From positions 1-43,447 of the forward strand of contig CALQOD010000011.1 of the NCBI GenBank assembly GCA_943332105.1: a DNA stretch of 43,447 nucleotides. Reading direction: 5' to 3'. A program made the position numbers and the translations under genes. Under the pieces are notes generated by a model that worked only from the letters and a program-made list of their open reading frames with translations, was not told the DNA's origin and made no database searches. Origin of the DNA: Chitinophaga pinensis. Lineage in GTDB: Bacteria; Bacteroidota; Bacteroidia; AKYH767-A; OLB10. Of the stretch, positions 17,155 through 24,703 are shown one piece after another (position 1 is the stretch's first letter; each line of letters opens with the position of its first letter).

Positions 17155-17618
17155 TATGAATTGTCAGGAGGGAAGAATGCTTGGTGGTTTTGGGATGCTA
17201 TAAAATATACCCAAGGTGATGGTATCCATTTAAATGGTATTGGTTCTGAATTGAAAGGGACATTGCTTTTTCATGCTATTGAAAATAGTTTATCATTAAT
17301 TCGAAGCAATTATATTACTTCGAAACCATTTGAAATTGTTGCCGATAGTTTATTAATGCAAGAGTTTGATACAGCATCCGCTGATTCATTTATTGCCTAT
17401 AAAAATTAAAATCAGCAAAATGATACAGCAATATTTGAGGAAAATAAAACTATAAAAATCAAAAGAAAGAAATTAATTCCTCTGTTTACATTGTCAAAAA
17501 GAATGACATGTTGGGAGCCATTACTTTGAAAACCAAAGTATCCGTTGTTAAACTTAAAAAAATCAATAAGCTTTATGGTGATTTAATTCAGCTAGGTCTA
17601 AAATTACAATTGAAATAA
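17155..17618 (+). pseudogene. Remnant of an SGNH hydrolase gene with C-terminal LysM
   Basis: Starting after an in-frame stop at 17152, one frame reads a typical SGNH C-terminus: GGKNAWWFWDA, then the catalytic pair D..H in GDGIHLN (codons at 17218 and 17227), then GTLLFHAI. It compares with the C-terminus of the intact SGNH protein at 32448 (GGAGSMIKW, DKLHF). This frame stops at 17407. Sense continues in the same frame to about 17482, then in another frame from 17484 as a 44-residue LysM (YIVKKNDMLGAI, VSVVKLKKINKLYG, LGLKLQLK) ending at 17618. The N-terminal half, including the GDS block, is missing. At least one premature stop and one frameshift separate the parts, so it is a decaying gene. 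Confidence 0.8.
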
Positions 17619-17697
17619 AGATTTAAATCATATCTTCATCAAATATTTTAAGATTATTAAATGAGTAATTGATAATATTGTATTCTTAAAATTTATA

Positions 17698-18462
17698 ATG
17701 ATAAATAGTCGAGAAGATTTTGTTTTCCCTGTTAAAGTACCTTATTCTACAGCCCCAGATATTGTTAAATTAATAGATGAATTTAATTTAACTTCTATTT
17801 CTAACGAGGTGCTTGCATTTAAATTAGAAGAGTTAAATAAATTTCAAGATGATTTAGCCAAAGAAATTTCAAGTGATGAACTTTCACATTCACTAAAAAT
17901 TATTTGTGAGAAATTCAACCTCCCAGATGCTAAAACAATCAAAGATTTAGCAAAATATATTCAGGATGATATAGCAATTTTATCGCTCGGAAAAGTAATT
18001 GCAATTTGTTTTTGTGCTCCTAGTGGATTTATTCCATCTAAAGTTGTAGGTAAGTCATTTTTTGAAATACATCAGCCAATACCAGATTCTGAATTGTTAC
18101 TTAAAATGAGTGATAAGCTTTCTTCAATGCTATCTGATATAAGTCGTGGTCCATATCGCCGTTATATATGGACAATTACTGCCAATCCTTCAATGAGTCA
18201 ACATCCCTCTATGAAAGATAAATTCCATCCTAAATCAATTTTTGATTTGCATTTCAGAAGTGAAACACAAACTACTGTTCCACTTGGTGATGATGTACAT
18301 ATGTTATTTTCTGTTAAGGTTGAAATGACACCGTTGAAAGATATTTGGATGGATACAGTAAAGAAAAACACTATTTTAGAAAGCATAGATACAATGTCAG
18401 AGTCTATGTTAGAATATAAGAATTTGAGAACGATAAAATCAATTTTAAAGCAGGATCTATGA
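17698..18462 (+). CDS. Uncharacterised protein with resemblance to DUF3445 (heme-dependent demethylase-like)
   Basis: This 254-residue soluble protein has no signal peptide or membrane helix. The stretches ICFCAPSGFIPSKVVGKSF-EIHQPIPD (103-130), GPYRRYIW (151-158) and FRSETQTTVPLGDD followed by LFSVKVEMTPL (187-213) follow the order I recall for the DUF3445/HODM alpha-subunit family: a start near a 'fPS..dP...vG..l..IH.PvP' line, then 'R.E.QT...lp......FtI...l.PL'. I give this as a resemblance only. Its stop overlaps the ATG of the nucleosidase gene (ATGA), so the two are translationally coupled. Confidence 0.6.
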   Translation: MINSREDFVFPVKVPYSTAPDIVKLIDEFNLTSISNEVLAFKLEELNKFQDDLAKEISSDELSHSLKIICEKFNLPDAKTIKDLAKYIQDDIAILSLGKVIAICFCAPSGFIPSKVVGKSFFEIHQPIPDSELLLKMSDKLSSMLSDISRGPYRRYIWTITANPSMSQHPSMKDKFHPKSIFDLHFRSETQTTVPLGDDVHMLFSVKVEMTPLKDIWMDTVKKNTILESIDTMSESMLEYKNLRTIKSILKQDL

Positions 18463-19217
18463 GTGAAAATATAATTTATGGTATTATGTCAGCAATGCCA
18501 GAAGAAATAGATGGTGTTATTAGTTTAATTCATGATCCTCAGCATAAAAGTATAGCAGGCCGAACGTATACTACTGGAACAATCAATGATAAAGATGTTG
18601 TTGTTGTTTTTTCGAGGTGGGGAAAGGTTGCAGCTGCGTCTACTGCCACTACGCTGATAGATTATTTTAAGGTAGATAAAATTGTTTTTACTGGCATTGC
18701 AGGCGCTATTCACGATGATTTAAATGTAGGCGATATTGTCGTTGCCGATAGTTGTGTTTTTCATGATTTGGATACTCGTCCACTAAACGAAAGGTTTGTA
18801 GTGCCAATTATCAATAAAAAGTTTTTCGAATTAAATGTTTCAGAATCGTGGTACCTCAAATTGGTAAATACTTTTCATGCTAATAATATCAATCAAATCA
18901 TTGATGAGAATTGGATAAGTTTATTCAATCTGCGTACGGTTCAAGTAGTACGTCGTTCAATTGCTACTGGCGATCAGTTTGTCAATTCAGAAAAGATGAA
19001 AGATGATTTAAGAATCAATTTACCCGTGGTTGCTTGTGTTGAAATGGAAGGTGCTGCTGTTGCACAAATATGTTTTGAGTATAATATCCCCTGTAGTATA
19101 GTTCGTACAATTTCAGATAGTGCCAATAATACAGCGGCTATGGATTTTATGCCATTTGCAAAACATGTGGCTTCGTCTTATTCTGTTGCTATAGTAACTG
19201 CTTTATTATCTGACTGA
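18459..19217 (+). CDS. 5'-methylthioadenosine/S-adenosylhomocysteine nucleosidase family protein
   Basis: This 252-residue protein has the MTA/SAH nucleosidase fold marks: AMPEE (12-16), GIAGAI (79-84), VEMEGAAVAQ (194-203, with the ribose-binding and catalytic glutamates) and RTISDSA with Asp220. These enzymes cleave the adenine from MTA, SAH and sometimes 5'-deoxyadenosine or aminofutalosine. At 252 residues it is slightly longer than E. coli MtnN (about 232), with an insert around 105-160, so a related purine nucleoside phosphorylase-type specificity is possible. Its ATG overlaps the stop of the DUF3445-like gene by 4 nt, suggesting a shared pathway. Confidence 0.88.
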   Translation: MSENIIYGIMSAMPEEIDGVISLIHDPQHKSIAGRTYTTGTINDKDVVVVFSRWGKVAAASTATTLIDYFKVDKIVFTGIAGAIHDDLNVGDIVVADSCVFHDLDTRPLNERFVVPIINKKFFELNVSESWYLKLVNTFHANNINQIIDENWISLFNLRTVQVVRRSIATGDQFVNSEKMKDDLRINLPVVACVEMEGAAVAQICFEYNIPCSIVRTISDSANNTAAMDFMPFAKHVASSYSVAIVTALLSD

Positions 19218-19236
19218 TTTTAGCTATTTTTAAAGT

Positions 19237-20364
19237 GTGAAAAAATCGCATCTCATTTTATTATTGTTCCTTTGCTTTGCACTCGGATTGTTTGCGCAGC
19301 ATTTTTACGATAGACATTTTGGGAGAGAAGTAATTAATTTAAGTGACCCAAGTTCTCCATATTTTAAACCTAGTGCGTTTGAAAATACCCCGACTGATTC
19401 TATAATCCCTAAGCTTGAAATTCCCCTCATAAAGTCAGGAGATCAAATTGTAGAACACAAAGCTTATACCCTAGATTATATTGAAAAGTACGAGCAAGCC
19501 GAATGGGTGGCTTATGAATTAACGGCTGATGAAACTTTAAAGAAGTTTGAACGAAGTAGTAAATTCTTCTCTGATCCTTCTGTTAAAACGGGGTCAGCTA
19601 ATGATGCTGATTATAAAGGTTCAGGTTATGATAGAGGCCATTTAGCTCCTGCAGGTGATATGAGTTATAGCGAAGAGACGATGTTAGAGTCTTTTTATTA
19701 TAGCAATATGTCGCCTCAAGTGCCATCCTTCAATCGTGGAATATGGAAGCGTTTAGAAGAAAAACTTAGGGATTGGGCTGTGTTATATCAATCTATTTAT
19801 ATTGTAACGGGTCCTGTTTTAACTTCAGGAACTGTAGCGTCTGTTAATGGATTATCGGTACCCACTTATTATTATAAAGTTATTCTCGATTATCATGGTT
19901 CACACCTGCAAGGTATTGGGTTTATTATGCGTAATGAAGGTGCTGATGGTGAATTAAAACAATATGCGGTTACGATTGATAGTGTAGAAAAATTTACTGG
20001 CATCGATTTCTTTCCCAGGCTTCCTGATGCCTCAGAGAATGCCGTAGAGAAACGGGTTTGTTTATCATGTTGGGATTGGAATAATTCTGTTTCCCGTCAT
20101 TCAGATGTTAAAAACCAAGGTGTTTCCGCTCAGTGCAATGGAACAACAAAAGCAGGTGCAAGATGTAGGAAAACAACAAAGGATCCTAGCGGCTTTTGTT
20201 ACCTGCATATAAATCAAACAGGTTCTTCCAGTCCTAGGCAATCCAATATTGAATCTAAGAGTCCCTCTTCAAGTCAATGCTTAGGGACTACTAAAAAAGG
20301 TAGTCGTTGTCGTAGAATGACTCGTAGTCCTAGCGGATATTGTTACCAGCACGGCGGTAACTAA
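19237..20364 (+). CDS. Exported DNA/RNA non-specific endonuclease with two C-terminal Cys/His repeats
   Basis: This 375-residue protein starts at GTG 19237 (a stop lies just upstream); the start is needed for the signal peptide MKKSHLILLLF to about LFAQ. The NUC1-type beta-beta-alpha-metal nuclease is intact: D132-R-G-H135 in DRGHLAPAGDM, then NMSPQVPSFNRGIWKRLE with the metal-binding Asn. Behind it are two copies of a cysteine motif, C300-x9-C310-x10-C321-x2-H324 and C348-x9-C358-x10-C369-x2-H372 (CxGTTKxGxRCR...GxCYxH), which resemble the short DUF5763-type Cys/His module. They may bind zinc, DNA or wall polymer. Likely secreted for nucleic acid scavenging or as a toxin-like effector; no immunity gene is evident. 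Confidence 0.85.
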   Translation: MKKSHLILLLFLCFALGLFAQHFYDRHFGREVINLSDPSSPYFKPSAFENTPTDSIIPKLEIPLIKSGDQIVEHKAYTLDYIEKYEQAEWVAYELTADETLKKFERSSKFFSDPSVKTGSANDADYKGSGYDRGHLAPAGDMSYSEETMLESFYYSNMSPQVPSFNRGIWKRLEEKLRDWAVLYQSIYIVTGPVLTSGTVASVNGLSVPTYYYKVILDYHGSHLQGIGFIMRNEGADGELKQYAVTIDSVEKFTGIDFFPRLPDASENAVEKRVCLSCWDWNNSVSRHSDVKNQGVSAQCNGTTKAGARCRKTTKDPSGFCYLHINQTGSSSPRQSNIESKSPSSSQCLGTTKKGSRCRRMTRSPSGYCYQHGGN

Positions 20365-20388
20365 TCAAAACTCATTAATCAAAGTAAT

Positions 20389-20979
20389 ATGTCAAGCAAC
20401 TTCTTTCGTTCAAATAGCTACTTTATAGACGAGAATGTTAACTTCTTTAAATTCGAAAATACTTACCAATTATATGATGATTTAGGCGTGCATATAGGTG
20501 CAGTATGTCAGAAATTGTCTTTCGGACAGAAGTTATTACGAATGTTACTTAGTAAATCGATGCTTCCATTCTTATTAGAAATTAAAGACCTCGACGGAAA
20601 TGTTCAGGTAAGTATTTCACGCGGTTGGACATTCTGGATGTCGAAAATTACCATTACAGATGGCAATGGTAATATGGCTGGTACAATCAAACAAAAGTTC
20701 AAATTCTTTAAGCCAGAGTTTATAATTTCAGATGCTAATGGTCTGGAAATAGCAATAATAAAAGGTGATTGGAAAGCTTGGAGTTTTGAAATCAACGACC
20801 CCAATCAAAAGCCAATTGGCACTATAAGTAAAAAATGGGCTGGTGCTATGCAGGAGATTTTTACTTCTGCAGACAAATATAATGTGTCCTTAAATTCGGA
20901 AATAACCGATAATTTGCGTAAAATTGCTATTCTATCCGCAGCAATTACCATCGATATGGTGCTTAAAGAAAGCAAATAA
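20389..20979 (+). CDS. LURP-one-related/phospholipid scramblase-like protein
   Basis: This 196-residue protein has the tubby-like LOR/scramblase pattern of repeated strand pairs: LYDDLGVHIGAV, LEIKDLDGNVQVSI, KITITDGNGNMAGTI, FIISDANGLEIAII and FEINDPNQKPIGTI. Each repeats the 'x-D-x-x-G-x-x-(I/V)-(G/A)-x-I' beat. There is no signal peptide; the C-terminal ~25 residues could form one hydrophobic helix (KIAILSAAITIDMVL). Function in bacteria is unknown; lipid binding is the family expectation. It lies 24 nt downstream of the nuclease gene on the same strand. Confidence 0.7.
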   Translation: MSSNFFRSNSYFIDENVNFFKFENTYQLYDDLGVHIGAVCQKLSFGQKLLRMLLSKSMLPFLLEIKDLDGNVQVSISRGWTFWMSKITITDGNGNMAGTIKQKFKFFKPEFIISDANGLEIAIIKGDWKAWSFEINDPNQKPIGTISKKWAGAMQEIFTSADKYNVSLNSEITDNLRKIAILSAAITIDMVLKESK

Positions 20980-21020
20980 TTATAAATAATAGAAACCTAA
21001 AATCATAAACCAAAAACAAA

Positions 21021-21848
21021 ATGAAAAAATTAGTATTAGCATTAGCTATGGTAAGCATTTTATTCAATGCTTGTAAAAAGGATGAGTCAACTCCTGCTTC
21101 TACCGGTTCTACAACATTAACTGTAGAGAAGAAGAACAGAGCAGCAGTAATTTATTTCGGAGAAGACTGGTGTCCTCCATGTGGTTCTTACGGAGGGCCA
21201 ACTTTAGACAGCTGTTTAAAGCAAGAAGGAACATTGTTAACCGGAATGAAAATCAATACAAGTTCAAATAATTCATCGTTGAACTGGTCAACAGGGCAAG
21301 GAATGTGGAATGTTTTTAATACAGGTGTTTTCGCTAGTGCAAACGCGATTCCTTCAATGGCTGTAAATACAACAAAACAAAGTGTTTCAACAAGCGTATC
21401 AAGTAATTATTCTGGTGCAGTTTCTAAGGCAACAACATTCGCTAACGGAACTATTATCGCAGGTATCGCATTAAGAAAAAGTATTTCAGGCGATTCTATG
21501 TCAGTTGATACGAAAGTGAAATTCTTTAGCGACATCGCAACAGGTTCTGATTACCGTTTAGCTGTTTATGTTGTAGAAGATAAAATTATAACATCACAGT
21601 CAACAAGCTCTGGAACAAATGCCAATTACGAATACCGCAATTTAGTTAGAACATGTAATGCTTCTGCTTATTATGGTTTAGAAGTAAATAATGGTGGTGA
21701 TGCAATTGCATTAGACCAAGAGTTTTCTGCTAATTATAAAATGTATTTAAAACCAACTTGGAATAAGAGTAACTTAAAAGTTATTGGAATTTTATGGAAA
21801 ATGGGTGGTTCTCCTGCTCAAATAGTAAATTCGAATGTTGTTAAGTAA
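21021..21848 (+). CDS. Omp28-type outer-membrane lipoprotein with thioredoxin-like CPPC motif
   Basis: This 275-residue lipoprotein (lipobox LFNAC, Cys18, followed by KKDE) has a thioredoxin-like N-terminal domain with DWCPPCG (C51, C54) and a beta-rich C-terminal domain, as in the Omp28 family of Bacteroidota surface lipoproteins. The CPPC pair suggests thiol-disulphide activity, which most Omp28 proteins have not been shown to have. A strong terminator sits 17 nt downstream of its stop, suggesting a separately terminated transcript. Confidence 0.8.
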   Translation: MKKLVLALAMVSILFNACKKDESTPASTGSTTLTVEKKNRAAVIYFGEDWCPPCGSYGGPTLDSCLKQEGTLLTGMKINTSSNNSSLNWSTGQGMWNVFNTGVFASANAIPSMAVNTTKQSVSTSVSSNYSGAVSKATTFANGTIIAGIALRKSISGDSMSVDTKVKFFSDIATGSDYRLAVYVVEDKIITSQSTSSGTNANYEYRNLVRTCNASAYYGLEVNNGGDAIALDQEFSANYKMYLKPTWNKSNLKVIGILWKMGGSPAQIVNSNVVK

Positions 21849-21864
21849 TTAATCGATATTTTTT

Positions 21865-21900
21865 AAAGTCCCGAGGTTAACTCGGGACTTTTTTATTTTT
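21865..21900 (+). terminator. Rho-independent terminator after the Omp28-type gene
   Basis: A perfect 11-bp stem (AAAGTCCCGAG at 21865-21875, CTCGGGACTTT at 21881-21891), a 5-nt loop, then a T-rich tail. It is the clearest terminator in the window. Confidence 0.9.
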
Positions 21901-21906
21901 ACAACT

Positions 21907-22224
21907 ATGGAAATTTTATTTGAAAAGCCATTTCGCAAATTGCTAAATCAAGATGGGGATGGTGTTGTATCATCAGCAGTTTTAATCGCTGTAATTAAAA
22001 TTTCAGACAAATCTCAATTGGCTAATTCGTTTATTGAATACGATACTGATATGGATTATGACATTGTAGAAAACATCCCATTGCTAATGTTGCTCTTTTT
22101 AAAGCCATCAAAAAATAATTCCAAAAATGTTTTTGTTACAATAAGGAATTGGACAGAAGAGAAAGAGATGCTTTATCAGAATCAAATTGGAAAAGAATTC
22201 AAGGTCGCTATTGAAAGCAAATAA
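21907..22224 (+). CDS. Small hypothetical protein (105 aa)
   Basis: This 105-residue reading frame begins 7 nt after the T-tract of the terminator. It has no signal peptide. It holds an acidic middle (YDTDMDYDIVENIP) flanked by short hydrophobic stretches (SSAVLIAVI, LLMLLFL). The codon use and amino-acid balance look coding, and no larger frame overlaps it. I do not recognise a family. Being next to a strong terminator, it needs its own promoter, which I cannot see clearly. It ends 8 nt before the convergent membrane protein gene. Confidence 0.55.
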   Translation: MEILFEKPFRKLLNQDGDGVVSSAVLIAVIKISDKSQLANSFIEYDTDMDYDIVENIPLLMLLFLKPSKNNSKNVFVTIRNWTEEKEMLYQNQIGKEFKVAIESK

Positions 22225-22231
22225 AATAAAG

Positions 22232-23245
22232 CTATTTGCCCTTCTTGAAAACACTCTCTGCAATTCCTTTTACCGATACTATGTTCAACGGAAACTCTAG
22301 GAATACATGCAAGAAACTTAAGAAGAACAATACGATGATTCCTGTTCTATAATCATATAAGTAGAAGCTTATACTCGCAATCCAGATTGCTGCAATAATT
22401 CCTAGTCTGGTTTTTGAAATACCCTTGTGCCAACCAATAATAGAGGTTTTAGAAAACCAATTTAGGTAATGAAAAGTATATGCAAAAGCTATAAATATCT
22501 GAATTTTGATTCCTAAAGAAGATAATAAATAAAACGGCTCTGATTTGTTGCTTTTCAGCAAATCGGCTAGTGAATAATTTAATGCCTGAAACCCACTTGC
22601 AAAGAAGTTGTCTTGTATTGACTTACTTAAAACATACTGATCCGTATGAATATTCCCAAAACTCACAATTAAGGGTATACAAGTAAGCAGAATTACGCCT
22701 ATATAACCGGGAGTGCTTTTTGATTTTATTGCTCCAAATAGCATAAATAATAGGGTGAAAAAATAAACATGGATGATGGTTGGCAAAAATACGCTTACTA
22801 GTACAATTGAAAATGATACATACTTTAAAATAAGACATGAAATAAAGATGCTTAATACTAAAAAAAGTAAAGTGTGTTTAATATCCTTTAAAAACACCAA
22901 TCCGATGGAAAATAATAATGCAGCAAGTAAAATAATATTTGAAGAAGAATTAAGTTCTTTTAAAAAGCCTTTTACTATTTCAATTTCATAGATAAAATCG
23001 AAAAATGGCAGGGAAAGCAAAAGCGGTATTGAAATTATCAATCCGAATAAAAAAAAGATGTTAATCCAATTTTTCTTTTTGATAAAATAGTTTCTTTCTT
23101 TTAACCAGTTAATCTCTGTAAGGTAATGTAAAGGCCCTAAAAAGGCATATGAAAATAGAAAGAGTTCAAAAGGGATTTTGTATGCTAATATCAATGAAAT
23201 GATAATCAGAAATATGTTTAGTCGATCTATGTTTTTACTTTCCAT
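22232..23245 (-). CDS. Polytopic membrane protein with conserved-looking histidines, unknown function
   Basis: This 337-residue protein has about nine predicted membrane helices and no signal peptide. Histidines sit in or beside helices in motif-like settings: GPLHYLTEI (H40), a central TIIHVYFF, YTFHYLNWF and FLHVFLEFP. Such a pattern could mean metal or heme binding, but I cannot tie it to a named family; the Brp/Blh carotene dioxygenase family was considered and not supported. It stands alone on the minus strand, convergent with the small gene at 21907. Confidence 0.65.
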   Translation of the reverse strand: MESKNIDRLNIFLIIISLILAYKIPFELFLFSYAFLGPLHYLTEINWLKERNYFIKKKNWINIFFLFGLIISIPLLLSLPFFDFIYEIEIVKGFLKELNSSSNIILLAALLFSIGLVFLKDIKHTLLFLVLSIFISCLILKYVSFSIVLVSVFLPTIIHVYFFTLLFMLFGAIKSKSTPGYIGVILLTCIPLIVSFGNIHTDQYVLSKSIQDNFFASGFQALNYSLADLLKSNKSEPFYLLSSLGIKIQIFIAFAYTFHYLNWFSKTSIIGWHKGISKTRLGIIAAIWIASISFYLYDYRTGIIVLFFLSFLHVFLEFPLNIVSVKGIAESVFKKGK

Positions 23246-23348
23246 TATGGTATTTTCAAGTCATAAAGTTATCTAATAATTTAATTATTTTCAAATGTGC
23301 TTTTTTAACTAAATTTCATCAATTATTTATTATTTCAATTAAATTATG

Positions 23349-23356
23349 TAAATTTG
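23349..23356 (+). promoter_or_regulatory. -7 element TAAATTTG very close to the DinB start
   Basis: A perfect TAnnTTTG match ending 5 nt before ATG 23362. Transcription should start within about 2 nt of that ATG, or 11 nt before the alternative ATG at 23371. Confidence 0.5.
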
Positions 23357-23361
23357 ATAAA

Positions 23362-23853
23362 ATGCTTATTATGACAAATCTTCAATTCTTTAAAACTTGT
23401 TGGCAAAATGAATTAAATGCTACAATTAACATTTTTGCAGCATTACCAAACGATAAATTAAATTATCGGCCACATGAAATTAATCGTTCTGCATATGAAA
23501 TTGTAGAACATTTAATTGGGCATTCAATCGACCTTGTCACAATTGCATCTTCTAATTCATGCGATGAAACATTGGTCTATAAGTTCGACACATTGCAAGT
23601 CGCTGCTGAGGTTTACCAATCAAAATCTGATGAACTTTCAGTGGTTTTAAATTCTCTTTCAGAAGATCAATGGGAAAATGAAGAGGTCGCATTAACAATA
23701 AATCACAACCCTTTTATCACGTTAAAGCGTAATCAAATGATGTGGTTTTTCTTCTTTGATATCATACATCACAGGGGGCAATTATCAGCTTATGTTCGTC
23801 CGATGGGTGGCAAAAATCCGGCTATTTACGGATATAGTGCAGATACTCAATAA
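23362..23853 (+). CDS. DinB-family (four-helix, metal-binding) protein
   Basis: This 163-residue protein has the DinB/DfrA-like four-helix pattern with the metal-binding histidines: H50 in EIVEHLIGH and H136-H137 in DIIHHRGQLSAYVRPMG, the latter being the family's most recognisable line. Members include thiol-dependent metalloenzymes and stress-induced proteins of unknown role. A second ATG at 23371 would give MTNLQFFK and a leader of about 10 nt given the promoter, and is an equally good start. Confidence 0.8.
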   Translation: MLIMTNLQFFKTCWQNELNATINIFAALPNDKLNYRPHEINRSAYEIVEHLIGHSIDLVTIASSNSCDETLVYKFDTLQVAAEVYQSKSDELSVVLNSLSEDQWENEEVALTINHNPFITLKRNQMMWFFFFDIIHHRGQLSAYVRPMGGKNPAIYGYSADTQ

Positions 23854-23960
23854 TTTTTTTTTCATTTTTAGGGGCAACATAATATTTTTTTATGTCATTC
23901 GTAAAATAATAACATTGACACTGTATTATTAAATCGAATGTTTTTTTTCTTAAATTTATA

Positions 23961-23975
23961 TGTCATATAATGACA
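23961..23975. promoter_or_regulatory. Palindrome TGTCATATAATGACA upstream of the HNH gene
   Basis: Perfect 6-bp arms around a 3-nt centre; TATGTCAT also occurs at about 23891. It lies just upstream of the putative -33 box of the HNH gene, where a repressor or the nuclease's own DNA-binding domain could act. Confidence 0.35.
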
Positions 23976-23982
23976 AACATAC

Positions 23983-24013
23983 TTGTTTATTAATTTAGCT
24001 TCAATTACATTCG
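23983..24013 (+). promoter_or_regulatory. Probable promoter of the HNH gene
   Basis: TTG at 23983-23985, a 20-nt spacer and TACATTCG at 24006-24013 (one mismatch to TAnnTTTG). It predicts a leader of about 60 nt. Confidence 0.4.
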
Positions 24014-24076
24014 CACGCAATACAAAAGTTACATCAAGTATTCGACTTACGGGGGTAATGTCAATTATTAGTAATT

Positions 24077-24661
24077 ATGTTTAGAAACTATCCAGGTGAA
24101 AAATGGGAGACCATTGACGTAGATCATAAGCTGCGCTATAACTATGCGATTTCAAATTATGGTCGTTTGGTTAGTTATTCAGAGTCTATTAAAGAAGGCA
24201 GGATAATTAAACCAGGTAGAGTAGAGGGTTATACAACATTTAGGTACAAGATTTATGCTGGCGCCAAGATTAGATATTTTTCAAAGATGATTCATAATTT
24301 GGTTTCAGATAAGTTTTTAGTTAAGCAGACAACCGAACATTGTTATGTAATTCATCTAGATCGTAATAAGTCAAATAATTATTACAAAAATCTCAAGTGG
24401 GTAACTCGCGAAGAAAGTATTGCATTTAAAAAGGAAAGTCCTGCTGTTAAAGAAGCAATGCGCAAGTTGGTTGAGATAAATAAAAAGCGCGATGGTGCTA
24501 AGCTAACCGAATCAAAAGTTCGCTTGCTAAAGAAAAAGATATTTGATCCTAACAGAAAGACAAGACTTAAAATGATCGCTAAGCAATTTGGCATTAGTGA
24601 AATGCAGCTTTATAGAATTAAGTCGGGTGAAAATTGGGGTCATGTAAAAATAGACGAATAA
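24077..24661 (+). CDS. Free-standing NUMOD4-HNH endonuclease with C-terminal HTH
   Basis: This 194-residue protein has three modules: a NUMOD4 region (about 8-50: EKWETIDVDHKLRYNYAISN, then YGRLVSY), an HNH_3-type nuclease core (MIHNLVSDKF, then VIHLDRNKSNN and NLKWVT, with H93, D95 and N100/N105), and a C-terminal helix-turn-helix similar to IENR/NUMOD1 (LTESKVRLLKKK, IAKQFGISEMQLYRIKSG, WGHV). This is the layout of phage and intron homing endonucleases. No intron is visible: flanking genes are intact and unrelated. It may be a domesticated or solitary mobile gene. Confidence 0.82.
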   Translation: MFRNYPGEKWETIDVDHKLRYNYAISNYGRLVSYSESIKEGRIIKPGRVEGYTTFRYKIYAGAKIRYFSKMIHNLVSDKFLVKQTTEHCYVIHLDRNKSNNYYKNLKWVTREESIAFKKESPAVKEAMRKLVEINKKRDGAKLTESKVRLLKKKIFDPNRKTRLKMIAKQFGISEMQLYRIKSGENWGHVKIDE

Positions 24662-24689
24662 TATTTATCGTCAATTAATTACAATTCGT

Positions 24690-24697
24690 TAGATTTG
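24690..24697 (+). promoter_or_regulatory. -7 element TAGATTTG next to the start at 24704
   Basis: A perfect TAnnTTTG match ending 6 nt before ATG 24704. It contains the TTG at 24695, which is therefore not the start codon. Confidence 0.5.
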
Positions 24698-24703
24698 CTA
24701 GCG

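Noticed and set aside
22217-22239. Hairpin GCAAATA/TATTTGC as a bidirectional terminator
   Set aside because: The stem is weak, overlaps a stop codon and lacks a T-tract on the plus strand.
22232-23245. Brp/Blh beta-carotene dioxygenase
   Set aside because: Histidine spacing and surrounding residues do not match what I recall of that family, and no carotenoid or rhodopsin gene is present.
24077-24661. HNH gene as part of a group I intron or intein
   Set aside because: Flanking genes are complete and unrelated, and no split host gene is visible.
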